64,000 nucleotides of DNA, taken from assembly GCA_963575745.1 (NCBI GenBank), contig CAUYUJ010003558.1, forward strand, positions 1,321,306 through 1,385,305, written 5' to 3'. Source of the stretch: Prorocentrum cordatum. Lineage: Eukaryota; Sar; Dinophyceae; Prorocentrales; Prorocentraceae. A program made the position numbers and the translations under genes. How positions within the stretch are numbered: the first letter of the stretch is position 1; every line of letters begins with the position of its first letter. Under the pieces are notes generated by a model, which searched no databases, was not told the DNA's origin, and saw only the letters and a program-made list of their open reading frames with translations. This document shows positions 49,501 through 60,690 of this stretch, piece by piece.

Positions 49501-49921
49501 ATCCCAACTTTTTGCGGACACGAAGAAAACGCAATCCTCGCCAGCTTCCCCACTGTCGAGGCCCGCCTGACATGTAGACGATCTGCTGTTATAGCCATGT
49601 CTGACTTTCCCAGCTGGCCACCTGGGAACTTTTCAAGACACGCGATGGCTTCTCCCAAATCCATTTCCCGTAAAACGCGGCCAGTGGACTTGCCAGCTCG
49701 GATACCCTTCTTCAAGATATTCCAAGTGACGACGGTGAAACTCGAAGACGCCTCCGAACCCAGGCCCCCAATGCACCCCTGGCGTCGTGGGCTGAAGCCT
49801 CAATGACACTCTGTGCCCTGCCAATCGTCGAATTACGTTTCTGGGCCTCGGGTGCGGGTTGGATGCGCACCCGACGTTGCTTACACTTCCACCTGTTCCC
49901 CTCCACCCTGAGGTGGTCCAT
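49501..49921 (-). pseudogene. LINE2 region between ORF1-like and endonuclease text
   Basis: The minus frames at 49712-49921 (WKCKQRRVRIQPAPEAQKR) and 49458-49715 (LGEAIACLEKFPGG, then ADRLHVRRASTVGKLARIAF) have ordinary composition and read as ORF1 end and ORF2 start, but no domain is nameable. Confidence 0.4.
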
Positions 49922-50314
49922 TCACGTGTTCGAAATCTCTTTCAAAAACTTGGGGGCTATGTGGATGCGAATGGCAAAATTCTTGGCCCTGGTAGATTCG
50001 AACTCCCCAACATGCTCCTGATATTGCGTACGACATCTGCGGACCCCGCCTGGTCTATACCAGCCGTACTGGACTCCCCGAGTTCGCAAGAAGCCCCATA
50101 TATCGAGCCACGGAAGCTTGAAGTCCGGCTTCTGGGACGGGCCGGTCTCAAGCGCCCCGAACCGAGTCACCAGATCAGCGTGTTGCTGCTCTTGCTGATC
50201 CAAACGAGCGTTGACAGCTTCGAACCTGTTGTTCATCTCGGTGCGGGCCCCCTGGATAGCCTTGTAAATGTGGGGATTGCTGTTCGTCTGAAGCTGCGCC
50301 GCCCACGCTGGCAT
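49922..50314 (-). pseudogene. ORF1-like coiled-coil protein of LINE2
   Basis: The minus frame reads MNNRFEAVNARLDQQEQQHA, then DLVTRFGALETGP, a coiled coil, followed after a break by FAIRIHIAPKFLKEISNT. The layout resembles the ORF1-like frame at 13100-13897, and it lies upstream of the LINE2 endonuclease as ORF1 should. Confidence 0.45.
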
Positions 50315-52160
50315 CTCGCCGTTTTAATTTTGGCCGGACATCTGCGCGCCCAGAGGGAGGGAAGAATGCTACAGTCAGCTGAAGAGAATGGGTTGCGAGC
50401 TAAGCGGTCGAAAACTGCCGTGTCGTTCGTGTCGTCCGGGATTCCCCACCCACCCAACACTTGATAGCCGAAAAACCCAATGGCGCAATGTCGCGAAAAC
50501 TTTTTGGCAGGCAAATCCATGACTAGGGCGGGCGAGTGATGACGGTGACAACAGCGGCGACGGCTACAGTGGTGATGGTGGCGCTGATGACGAGGGCGGC
50601 GACAACAACGATGACGATTAAGATGGTGATGACGACAGTGGCGGTGACGACGAGGACGATGGTCATGGTGATGAAGATGACGGTGAGGAGGATGGCAATG
50701 CTGAAGCTGGCGACGCTGAGGGAGATGCTGAGAAACGACGCGCGCGCGCACCTACACTCTGACAGACGTCTCATTGCAAAACAACTGACCTTCACATGCG
50801 TTGAACACATATGGGCTGAAATGCGTGGGAACAACCATGCGCAGTGATTCCAGCACGCGCTCTCGGAAACGCGCGCGTGTCCCTTGTTGTATCATTCGCA
50901 GAGTTGGCGCGCGCCCGATGGTTATTGAAGTTTTCGACGTGCACGCGCGCGCAGCGCGTATAGTCTCAGTCTACACGGTGGAGAAGATTCTATGCGCACA
51001 GGATTCCAACGATGCTTGCGCACATAAGCCTCGCATACCAAAACGGAGGTTGCTGATAGCTCTTTAGAATGAAAACAATGGTGGGGTTGTGACATTGGCA
51101 TGCGCTCGCGTGTGGCCCACATGGCTGTACCTGCTCGATCTACAGCATACACTTGCTCGATCTACGCTTGTGCCCCGCACGGTATGATTTGCAAGGGGTG
51201 ACCGGGGGGGTCCGTACTGGTTGGCTGCGGGTGGCATATTTGGTTCTGCGCGCGGTTGTTCGTGAATCCACATGGTTGATCGTGTCGGTAGATCGCCGAT
51301 TCTTTTGTAAAAGCGAGACTCTGTGCGGTGCAAGCTATGTGGTAAAAACTACGTGGCGCAATCCACCTTGCAGAATTTGAAGCCGTTAGTTCCTTCGCTC
51401 GCATAAGCATCCCTCCTTCCCACCCGCATTTTGATTTGCACAACCAATGCGGTCAAGATTGAGGTGACTACTGGGCACCGGTTCGCGGATCTCTGCAGCT
51501 GCTCTAGCGCGCGCAAGCTCGCATGTAGAGCGGTCAGCTGGTTTGGCACTACCGACGCGGCCGCGACGGCGTTGATCCAGCACGCCCCAAAAGCTGCGCT
51601 AGCGCAGGCACTTCTGTGCGGACGCTGTATCGCGATGGCGCCAACAACGGCGTCAACGATGATGATAGTAGCAACGGTTGTGGAGCAATGATGGCGAAGG
51701 CGACACCAAGGCCAATGACGGCGCCGATGATGGCGACGACGATGACGATGATGTCCTTTGGCCGATGCCAAAATTGATTGGCTCGTGATGGCAGCTCTAG
51801 CGGCAATTGGCGATGACGATAAAGGGCGGTGACGCGGTGGCGCTGATGAGGGTGATGGTGACGAAGTGCGTGCGCGGAAATCCAAGAGGCGTTGCCGACT
51901 TTGTGTTGAGACGCCGCTGGTGTTTCCCATGTGTTTGGCAAGCTCGATCTTGAAATGATTCGAAAACCAATGGTGCTGGAAGGATTTCGACGCGCGCGCG
52001 TGGCGGCGCGCGCGTGGCTCGCATGATATTATTGGGTGCGGATGCGTGCGCTGGGCGCATGCTGGATCCACGCAGACGCACCGCGTGGTCAAATGAGAAA
52101 GCGAGATTCGCACGAGCGTGCTAACGTGTGCATTGCGCCCCTGTGACTTCAGCAGATGCG
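50315..52160. other. No recognised gene; GAT/GAC tracts and GCGCGCGTGG-type repeats
   Basis: Degenerate GATGACGG-type triplets at 50535-50730 and 51650-51760. GCGCGCGTGTCCC, GCACGCGCGCGCAGCGCG and GCGCGCGCGTGGCGG text lies near 50868, 50943 and 51993, resembling 45150-45510. LINE2's 5' part may extend into 50.3-50.5 kb. Confidence 0.4.
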
Positions 52161-52700
52161 CGCGGGCAGGAAAATCTGCAATGTCTGTGATGCGTGCGAT
52201 GGGATGCAGTGTCCATGTGGCGGCGACGGGCAGGCGGTGGGCGCAGACCTGGGGGGACCCAGCCAGCGCACGAGGCGGCGACCGGAGGCCACCGGGCGAA
52301 AGCCTGAAATCCGCTGGCTGCCGCGCCGGGCGGCGACAAAGCGGCGACGGGCGGGCACCGGGCGAAACCCAAGAACCACAGGCCAACGACAAGTGATGGA
52401 GCCCCCCCCGTCAACGTCGGCCCCTTTCAACGTCATCCCACCAGCCCTTTGGGAGGAGGAGGAGGTGGATTAACCTCAGGAGGTCTTCAGTTGTGCCCCC
52501 CCCCCAACACTGTTTCTCCCGGCGGGGAATGAACTCGCCCCCCCTCCTCCTCCTCTTCCTCCTCTTCATCCTCCATCTCCTCCTGCTCCTATTCGTCTCA
52601 TTCCTGAGGAGGACGAGGAGGAGGGAAGGAGGAGGAGGAGGAGGAGGAGGAGGAAGAGGCGGAGGATGAGGAGGCGCAGGAGAATGACGAGAGGTAAAAC
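52161..52700. repeat. Short GGCGGCGAC...CACCGGGCGAAA repeats, then CTC/GGA tracts
   Basis: GGCGGCGACCGGAGGCCACC and GGCGACGGGCGGGCACCGGG units repeat at 52215-52390. CTC (52540-52590) and GGA (52610-52680) tracts follow. Confidence 0.65.
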
Positions 52701-52716
52701 GAGGACAAACACTTCT

Positions 52717-53320
52717 TCTATACATCTACATCTTCGTCGTCGGCTCCAGCGTCGCGGGCCACCGACTCGTTTCCCACTGCTGCTCGCCGTGCTGAGTAAT
52801 GTTTGGCGCATCCTTCATCTGGTTAGTAATGCTCCCTGGGCTACACTGCCCGACAGCGGAAGTTGCAGCACGTTTGCGTGAGGATTGCCATACAAATCAA
52901 CACATTCGTCGCCGAAATCGCTGCTCACAATCTTCTCCTCCATCTCGTCGTAGTTGCAGGGCGGCTGCACTACGTTCTGGCACGTACAATCTGCAGCTAC
53001 ACCTTCGTCGTCGGCGCCCGCGTCGCGGGCCACCGATTAGTTTCCCACCAGTGTTCGCCGTGCTGGGTAATGTTGGGGGGGTCTTTCTCCCGGCGAATAA
53101 GTTCTGTCTGGACCAGGTAATGAGCCTGCACGACAAAGGAATTCGAGCACGTCTGTAAGAGGATTGCAGTATAGATCGAGACAGTCTTCGCCGTCGTACT
53201 CGTCGTCCTGCTCGTAGTCGCAGTTGTAGTCGTAATAGGAGTCGTGGTCCCTTACTACTCGTTGTCTTCCTTCGTAGCCGTAGTCGTAGCCGTACTTGAA
53301 TCGTGGTCGTAGTCGTGACA
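52717..53320 (-). CDS. Tandemly duplicated acidic exon-like module, gene unknown
   Basis: On the minus strand two related modules occur. One reads SYYDYNCDYEQDDEYDGE then DCLDLYCNPLTDVLEF (about 53245-53115); the other CNYDEMEEKIVSSDFGDE then CVDLYGNPHANVLQL (about 52960-52865). Each is followed about 50-90 bases on by the same non-coding text (52987-53076 and 52717-52806: GTCGCGGGCCACCGA, TTTCCCACYRSTG). Shared DLYxNPxxxVL and the ~270 base period show a tandem duplication that kept the protein pattern. The function is unknown. Confidence 0.4.
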
Positions 53321-53690
53321 GTAGTCGCAGACGTCGTTTTTGTGCGGCGGGCGCCGCGGAGAAATACGTGTTCCCCGCTCTTGGTGAGACCCCAGTCCGT
53401 CAATAACGTAGCCGGAAAGATTAATAGCTTCCAGCTAAAAGGGGGGGTCCGAAGAACCTTAGAACGCTTCCTCTTCCGGCTTCCCCTTCTCCTTCTGGGA
53501 TGGGGTCCCGCCTGGCGCGCGTGGCGCACCTCGACCCAGCGTCGCGAACCTGTCGGGGGTCCGTATTGGTTCCCAGTAGCTGCCCATCCGAAGACGACAC
53601 CTGAATCTACTGAGACTCGGATGCTACTTATGTGTGGGGAGGTTGGGTGGGGGCGAGCCAAATAGTTTGCGTCTGGGAGAAGTGTCCCCA
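53321..53690. other. No recognised gene
   Basis: Mixed composition. Minus text upstream of the duplicated module might hold another exon; no clear splice signals. Confidence 0.35.
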
Positions 53691-54254
53691 TCACTAATCC
53701 TGATTCAAATGCACCCCTCACCCACCCGACCGGGGATAAACCCAGGACAATCAATGCCCACCCACCCCCCTATCTCTGGCAGAAAGCCATACAACTGCAC
53801 ATTTCACCAAAATCTGGATCATGCGCGGACGCCTACTTTGCATGGGTTTTGACAGGGACGGCAAGGCAGGACGGCATATTGCCTGCTGCGTGCATTGCGA
53901 ACACCCCCCACCATCCCTTGCAAACACTAAAACAAAGTGCACTTCGCATTAAAATCTGGATCCTGGGCGAACGCCCAACGATCACTTTGCATTGGCTTGG
54001 ACAGGGACGGCGGGGTGGGGGGCACCAGGTCACCTGCTGCGTGCAACGCCAAAGCCCCCCAAACCACCCCAGTAAAAAATATTGCAAAATGCACTTCGCA
54101 TCAAAACCTGGATCATGAGCGAACGGCCAACGATCACTTGGCATGGCTTTTGACGCGGACGGCGGGGAGACAGGCATATGGCCTGCCGTGTGCGATGCCA
54201 AGACCCCCACCCCGTCACCCCTTGCAAAAAGCAATGCGAAGTGCACCTCTCCCC
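53691..54254. repeat. Family B tandem repeat (~140-155 bp units)
   Basis: CTGGATCATGCGCGG-type starts occur at about 53815, 53956 and 54110. Each is followed by GACAGGGACGGCRGGG, CCTGCTGCGTGC and CCCCCCACCATCCC-type ends, with AAAGTGCACTTCGCATYAAA between units. The same units occur at 452-545, 1800-1960 and 3238-3330. Confidence 0.8.
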
Positions 54255-54372
54255 GTCGTTCGGACGTCCATTCCTTGTGTTGTGTTCGGTGTCATGCGTG
54301 TTTTTTTCGCAGGGTGATCCAGCATGCTCCTAAAAAGACCTTGCCGAGAAAGCGTGCACACGTCCGAGCGAT
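54255..54372. mobile_element. Short TIR element, family H copy 2
   Basis: Ends GTCGTTCGGACGT and ACGTCCGAGCGAT, 118 bases long; the interior TTTTTTTCGCAGGGTGATCC and CATGCTCC match 28052-28170. It interrupts the family B array. Confidence 0.75.
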
Positions 54373-55025
54373 ACCAAGACTTTGCACCCAGATCTGGATG
54401 AGCGGCCGCCCCGCGATCACTTCGCATGGCGTTTTATTACAGGGGCGGCGGGGGGGGCGGCGAAGCCCACCCTGCCAGGGACGGCAGGGAGGGTGGCATA
54501 CTGCCTGCTGTGTGCAGGCTGCGGCCCCTGGCAAATGAAAAGACGGAACAACAAGGCCGAAGACGGCCAAAGGGTGCCCTGCCCCTCGCGCATCCGTTAG
54601 GCTTGACCCCCAGGGGCGTCGCGCCGCGCAACCGAAGGATGCAGCCCGCCCCAAGGGTACCCTAAGGGGATGGCCAGCGAAAGTTGCCAGGGATGGACCG
54701 ACGGGGCAAGGATGCAAAGGTAACCTAGGACAAGTTGCTCATCCTTACTCCGCGGGTTGAGTGTATGCAAAATGATTGCGGGTGCACACTCACACGCAAC
54801 ACACGATGCTCGCAAACCCACCGTCACGTTGAATTGGTGTTCGACAGGGATGGCGCGGCGGTCGACATATTGCCAGATATGGCGCACATGGTGCGCATGG
54901 CGCACCTGGCACGTGCGGCGCACCTCGCGGGCATCGCGCACCTGGCTGGCGTCTGCATTGGATTATGATGGTTGTCGATGCAGACCCCTGCCTCTGCTGC
55001 GGCTTGGGGTAGCTTGACCCCCCCC
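54373..55025. repeat. More family B text, then a segment homologous to 1980-2290
   Basis: A B-like unit runs at 54390-54540. From 54770, CACACGCAACACACGATGCTCG, GACAGGGATGGCG, GCGCACCTGGC, CTGGCTGGCGTC, ATGGTTGTCGATG and TAGCTTGACC follow the order of 1990-2280. Confidence 0.7.
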
Positions 55026-55049
55026 CCGAACCCCTCCTCCGAGGGGCGG

Positions 55050-55645
55050 GGAGGCGGCAGAGCGTCCAAGATGGCCCAAGATGGCTCGCAGATGGCTTCA
55101 GAGAGCTGATGATGACCTCCAGTGTGGCTCAAGATAGCCGAATATGGCTTCCATCATGCTCCTAGACGCCCAAGACCGCCCCAGGACGACTCCAAGTGGC
55201 CACTGAGCCGCTCGAAGAAACTTTCAAGAGGCCCACACCCTTGAACAACCTGAGGAACTTAATGGTGTTTGCTTTCTCTCCGTGTCGCTTTCGACGGCCA
55301 TCCGAGGCTTCAAGATGGTTCCAAGAAGGCCCAAGAGAGCCCCAAGAGGAGCCCCAAGAGGGTCCCGAGACGGCCCCCAGAGCGCCTAAGATCTAAGAGC
55401 GCTATACCCCCACCCTTCTCCCATCAATCTCCTCCACGATGGCCCCAAGACTGCTCTCAATTCTCCCAAGAGTGCCCCAATAGTGCCCCAAGAGGCTCCC
55501 AGGCGGCTACATGAGGCCCCAAGGGGTCCCCAAAAGGCTCCCAAGAGGCCCCCAAGAGGCTTCCCCGAGGCATCAAAGACGCTCCAAGAAGCTCTCAAGA
55601 AACATTTGAAGAGACTCCGAGAGGCATACAGAAGGCCTCTGGCCT
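55050..55645. repeat. Family D block 4
   Basis: CCAAGATGGC units, a diverged core near 55250-55300 (AACTTAATGGTGTTTGC, TTTCTCTCCGTGTCGC), then CCCCAAGAGG and GGCCCCAAGAGG units. Confidence 0.65.
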
Positions 55646-55649
55646 TTCT

Positions 55650-55810
55650 GGTCGTCTTCCTCCTCCTCCTCCTCCTCCTCCTCCTCCTCATCCGCCTATT
55701 TCTCCTCCTCCCTCCTCCCTCCCCCCTCCTCTCCATCCCCATCCCCCTCGTCCTCCTTTTCCTCCTCCTCCTCCTCCTCTCCCTCCTCCTCCGATGCTTC
55801 CTCCATCCTT
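55650..55810. repeat. CTC microsatellite
   Basis: CTC runs with interruptions. Confidence 0.9.
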
Positions 55811-56790
55811 CCTCTCTTGGGGTATGACGGCTTCCGTATACCTTTACTCCACTGTACGCTCCTCTACATCCCCGATCAGTGCAACTCGCCTGGGCATCGT
55901 TTCCGAATGAACTGGTGGGGTTACGCAAAGCGTCTAGACTAAACTGAAACGTACTCTGGGCTGGGGAGACTCGGGAGTTCTGTGCTATCCGACATTGAAG
56001 GGGGGCATCAAGCACGTCTCGCTCAGCGCCAACGAATCCCGAGGGCGGACGTGCATAGTTAAACTACGCGGCCAGAAACTTGATGGTGATACCGTTGAGG
56101 GTCGTAGACCGTAGGATGGACGCACGGGTTCGGGGGGGTCATCGGAGGCCGCCTTCTTCCGGCCCCCCTGAACATTGGCCCCATTTTCTAGCCGCCAATA
56201 CGCCTCACCCATACGACTCATGATAACAGGGAGCAAGCCAGAGCAGCGCACGCATATGCCATGTGAAGCCGACAATATAGGCGCACGTGGCGATGTGAAA
56301 ACACAAACACAATATGGCACAATGTATGCCAACTAATTCCAGCTGTGATATCAACGTCACACTTGCATCATCAGCGGCATCTGCGCTGACGGCATCTGAT
56401 GACCTGAACCGTCGAGCGACATGTGCGCTGACGGTATCGGATGCTGCATCAGCTGGCAGCAAATAAATTGGCGCAGTGAATGCTAGATGCAGTCACTGTG
56501 ATCGCTGCGCACATGAATGCAATGACCATGGCTGCATACATCCAGGCGTGCAACACGTCGTCCAGGATGTCGACAAGCCGGGCGGACAAACATGCTTTGC
56601 GTCTCCTTCTCTGACCCCGTGTCCTCCTTCTCCTCCCTCTCCACCCCTGCTTCTTCCTCCTCCTCGTGCCTGGCTTGTGGCCTCCGCGACCAGTACTGGA
56701 AGACGATCATGACTAAACGCCTCTGACTGGCCACGTCGGGGGTATTTAGAGGAACGCTCGAGGAACATTATATTCCACAAACGCAGAAGT
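55811..56790. other. No recognised gene
   Basis: An ATGTGCGCTGACGG-type short repeat lies at 56380-56440. A minus frame at 56205-56462 has a hydrophobic stretch but no recognised family. Confidence 0.35.
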
Positions 56791-56950
56791 GAAGGGGCCC
56801 TGGGACACACAAATAAATATACACAAATAACAATATTCCCCATCTGTTCCCTTATTTGCTGGGTTTTTGTCTTCCCCCCCACTTCCCATAGTTTCCCATA
56901 CTTTCTGGGGAGTCGACGATTAATTGTGTCTGTGTGTTCTTTCCCTCCTG
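56791..56950. repeat. Dispersed AT-rich repeat, family E copy 3
   Basis: Starts GAAGGGGCCC, ends TTCCCTCCTG, with the CATAGTTTCCCATACTTTCT duplication and GTCGACGATTAATTGTG before the end. Confidence 0.9.
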
Positions 56951-57765
56951 AAGACAATAGAGGAAGGGAGAACCGCCCAGTCCCGAAAGAGCCTCCGCCC
57001 AAGCCGGGTGCCAGAGCCCTCGGGCGGCATGGGCAGCGATGCTCACTGAGAGCACGTAAGTGATAAAAGGTTGCAGCTGGCATAAACATAGTGTCAAGAG
57101 CGCCAGCACTGGCGCTTACCAACTGACGTCCATGCCTGCTGCGTTGGGAATGACGATGTACGGATATCCCAAGTAGAATGCGCATGCCGGTGTCGCATCC
57201 GCTCCAGGAGCACTCGTTCAGACCGCACGTGGTCGCGCTGTCGCTGGCACAAAGCGTAGGCTATCGCGGCAGGCCAGAGGAGACTACCACACAACTTGAC
57301 GCACTTCCCGTCCCGAGACGACCACTGCCCTCCAGACTAGGCGGCGTCGACCCGCTCCAGCGAGTGGCCGCGCCACGGACGAGACCGGGGCACCGCGAAT
57401 GCAACCACGGTCGAGGGCGGGCTGCGCACCAGGCCGGCCAGGCCGAGTCCGATGCAGCGGGGCTGCTGATGCCCTGCCCGAAGCGGCCTAGATGCTCAAC
57501 TCTGCTGGCGACTCCGCCGGCGACGCAGGCGGAGCTAGACCAGCTCTCGCGACGCCTCCAGACTCCGTCAGCGACGCACGGGGAGCTAAACCAGCTCCCG
57601 CGACGCCTCCAGCAGATGCGACGCCAGCCACCGCCGGCGGCCCGCCGCAGGACGGCCGGCGTCCGCCGACGGCCCTCGGCGAGGCCTCGCCGCAGGACGC
57701 CGAGGACCTCGGCGCGTAGTCGAAGTTGTAGAGGAGTGCGACCATGGCGAGCACTCCTGGGGGGT
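56951..57765. other. No confirmed gene; ~48 bp duplicated segment at 57530-57615
   Basis: GGAGCTARACCAGCTCYCGC followed by GACGCCTCCAG is present twice in tandem. The plus frame 57178-57801 is open but Arg/Pro-rich after 57600; coding is uncertain. Confidence 0.4.
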
Positions 57766-57767
57766 TA

Positions 57768-57942
57768 CAGTCGGGGCGTTGACCTAAGGAACCCTAGATA
57801 AGGAACGAGGCTCCTTTTTTTCCATGAGTTCTACTTCTGTTCCCATGGAAAACCTAAGGAAACCTGTGGCAAGCGGTAAAACAATCGAGGAACACCGAGC
57901 CCCTCCCCAACGAAAAGGGTTCCTTCTTCAGCGCCCCGACTG
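57768..57942. mobile_element. Tc1/mariner-like MITE with TA target duplication, family G copy 2
   Basis: The element starts CAGTCGGGGCGTTGACC and ends with the inverse of CAGTCGGGGCGCTGAAG; TIRs run about 28 bases into AAGGAACCCT. TA lies directly outside both ends (57766-57767 and 57943-57944). CAGT ends with a TA duplication are the Tc1/mariner signature. It encodes no protein. A truncated copy lies at 25760. Confidence 0.9.
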
Positions 57943-58804
57943 TATGGGGGGACTGGCTCAGGGAGGGGGGGGGGGGGAAACATATCGACCTGGAGTCGGC
58001 GATACATCGGCGATGTGCCCCTGAGGGCGGATCCAAACGATCCTGGGCGGGGTGGGCTATCAGGCCCCTACCGGCGACGAATGGGCCATCGGCGGTCGAT
58101 GCGTCCCCTCCTGAGCCCATCCAGGCCGCGAGGCGCGAAACGCGATCACCTTCGCGCCCCTGGGGACGACCTGGAGGTTCGAGAAACGAGGATCCAGGTT
58201 GTCCCCCCCGTTCTGAACGTTCTCTCCCTCTTGGAGAGAGGAGGAGGAGGAGGGAGGAGGAGGAGGAGGAGGAGGAGGAGGAGGAGGAGGGAGGAGGAGG
58301 AGGAGGAGGACGAGGAGGAGGGGAAGGAGGAGGAGGAGGAGGAGGATTAGCGCTGCCCCTGAGCACCGAGCAGGACCAAACACGCCCCCCAGGTCGGCAG
58401 GACCGGGAAGAACACGCTGATGCCGATCGCGCACAGGCCGGCGAAGACGGTGGCGGAGGTGAGCGGGCCCAGGAGGCTCCTGGCCACGGGGCGGGGGTGG
58501 TAACTGGAGGCGGCCAGGGGATCTGAACTGGATGCGCCCCGAAAGACTCGGTCAAGAAGGCGGAGTGAGGGCAAATCCCATCGACATCGGTGCCCAGACC
58601 CCTCCCAGAATCCATCTGGGCAAATCTGTTACCGTGGATCGATTTCTGATGGTACTGGGCCTGGAAAAAGACCCTGGAGACCGAATGCGGCAAATTACCC
58701 GAGACATACCCAAGCCTTTCTCCGTGCGAGGCGAATATCTGTATCAACGCCCCATACAAAGGAACACATCGCCAGATATGCACAATCAGGCCTGCCCTCA
58801 TCTC
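57943..58804. other. No recognised gene; GGA microsatellite at 58236-58348
   Basis: GGA repeats dominate 58236-58348. Elsewhere short frames only, with no recognised domain. Confidence 0.5.
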
Positions 58805-59260
58805 CGCCGTGCCCCCCATGAGCCCACGATAGTAGCACAGTTGCGCAGTTCGTAGCCTCCCAAAGCGCTGCGAGGACTCGGCTGGATCCGCGTGGTCTCC
58901 GACTCCGCTGGACCTGCCAGGAGCCCACGAAAGTGGCGACAGTTGCGCAGTTCGCAGCTACCCAGCGAGCAGCGAGGTCTCAAATGGGTGCGCGTGGCCC
59001 CCGACCCCGCTAGATTTCCCAGGAGCCCAAGAAAAAAAGGGGACAGTTGCGCAGTTCGCAGCCTCCCAGGGGGGCGCTCCCAGGAGCCCACGAAAGTGGC
59101 GACAGTTGCGCAATTCGCAGCCCCCCAGGGAGCTGCGAGGTCTCGGCTGGGTGCGCGTACTCCCCTTCTCCGCCGTTCCTCCCAGGAGCCCACGAAAGTG
59201 GCGACAACTGCACAGATCGTAGCCACTCAAGGAGCTGCGAAGCCCAAAGTGGATGCGAGA
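58805..59260. repeat. ~107 bp tandem repeat array N, block 1
   Basis: About five units contain AGGAGCCCACGAAAGTGGCG, ACAGTTGCGCAGTTCGCAG, GAGCTGCGAGGTCTCG and CCGACTCCGC. Spacing of the CCCACGA anchor is about 109, 107, 57 and 101 bases, so one unit is truncated. Confidence 0.9.
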
Positions 59261-59344
59261 AATTCGCAACTGCCCTCCTCCGCCTCCGCAATTCCAACTG
59301 GATGCGAGTCAAATTCCAAGTCCCCGCCTCATCCGCCTCCCAAT

Positions 59345-59431
59345 CCTCCGCCTCCTCCTCCTCCTCCTCCTCCTCCTCCTCAGAATAATAATAATAATAA
59401 TAATATTAATAATAATAATAATAATAATAAT

Positions 59432-59529
<98 letters not shown>

Positions 59530-60219
59530 ATCATCATCATCATCATCCTCATCCGCATCATCATGATCACCATCATCAACATCATCACTATCGCCATTAC
59601 CAGCACCGTTATCACCATCATCATCATCACCATCATCATTATCCTAAGCAGCATCATCATCAGCGGCATCATCAGCATCATGCTCGTCATCAGTATCAGC
59701 ATCATCATCATCAGCATCATCAGCAGCATCATCATGATCATCATGACCTTCATTATCACCACCCCCATCATCACCACCATCATCACCATCATCACCATCG
59801 CCATCGTCGTCGTCATCAGCATCAGCATCAGCATCATCATCATCAGCATCAGCATCATCATCACCATCACCATCAAGAGCATCATCAATATAATCATAAT
59901 CAGCATCATCATCGTCGTCGTCAACACCATCCTCATCATCACCACCGCCATCGTCACCATAATCATCATCGTCGTCATCGTGGTCGTCATCGTCGCCGCC
60001 ATCATTAGCAGCATCATCGTCATCATCATAATTCTCATTTGCATCACCATCATGAGCATCATGAACGTCATCATCGTCATCATCATCCATGTCGCCATCG
60101 TCATCGTCGTCACGATCTGCATTATCGTCGTCTGTTGTCGTCGTCGTTGTTATCACAACCATCACCATCACCATCTCCACCACAAGTATCAATACCATCA
60201 TCATCATTGTCATCCACAT

Positions 60220-60250
<31 letters not shown>

Positions 60251-60583
60251 AGCAGCATCAGCATCATCATTACCATCATCAGCAGCATCCTCCTCCTCAT
60301 CATCATCAAGTTGAGCACTATCATCATCGTCGTCGGCATATCCATCGGGTTGAGCACTACCCTCAGGTCGTAAGCATCGTCAGCATATGCATCATAATGA
60401 TCAGCAATAACATCATCGTCAACATCACCACCACCATCGTCGTCATCCTCATCATCCTCATCATCACAAACAACATCATTAGCACCAACGGCAGGAGCCG
60501 TCAACATCAACATCATCATCATCACCATCATCATCGCCATCATCAACAACGGCAACATCATCATCACCATCATCAGCAACGTT
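59345..60583. repeat. Very long compound microsatellite: CCT, AAT, then CAT/ATC
   Basis: CCT (59349-59381), AAT (59384-59430), pure CAT (59431-59527), then over 1 kb of imperfect CAT/CAG/CGT triplets. Poly-His, poly-Ile and poly-Met/Asp frames on both strands are artefacts. Confidence 0.97.
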
Positions 60584-60690
60584 AACAGCCCACGAAAACG
60601 GCGAAAAGTTGCGCAGTTCGCAGGCCCCAAGGGAGCTGCAAGATCTAGTCTGGATCCGTTTACTCCCCTACTCCGCCGTGCCTCCCAGGA
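60584..60690. repeat. Array N, single unit
   Basis: GCCCACGAAAACGGCG, AGTTGCGCAGTTCGCAG and CTGGATCCGTTTACTCCCC follow the unit order of block 1. Confidence 0.85.

Noticed and set aside
50001-50030. tRNA T-arm-like GATTCGAAC text
   Set aside because: No A box or acceptor-stem pairing could be built; the text belongs to the LINE2 ORF1-like region.
55115-55140. Possible spliced-leader relic (GTGGCTCAAG)
   Set aside because: Only the last bases resemble the dinoflagellate spliced leader, and similar GGCTCAAG text is part of family D repeats.
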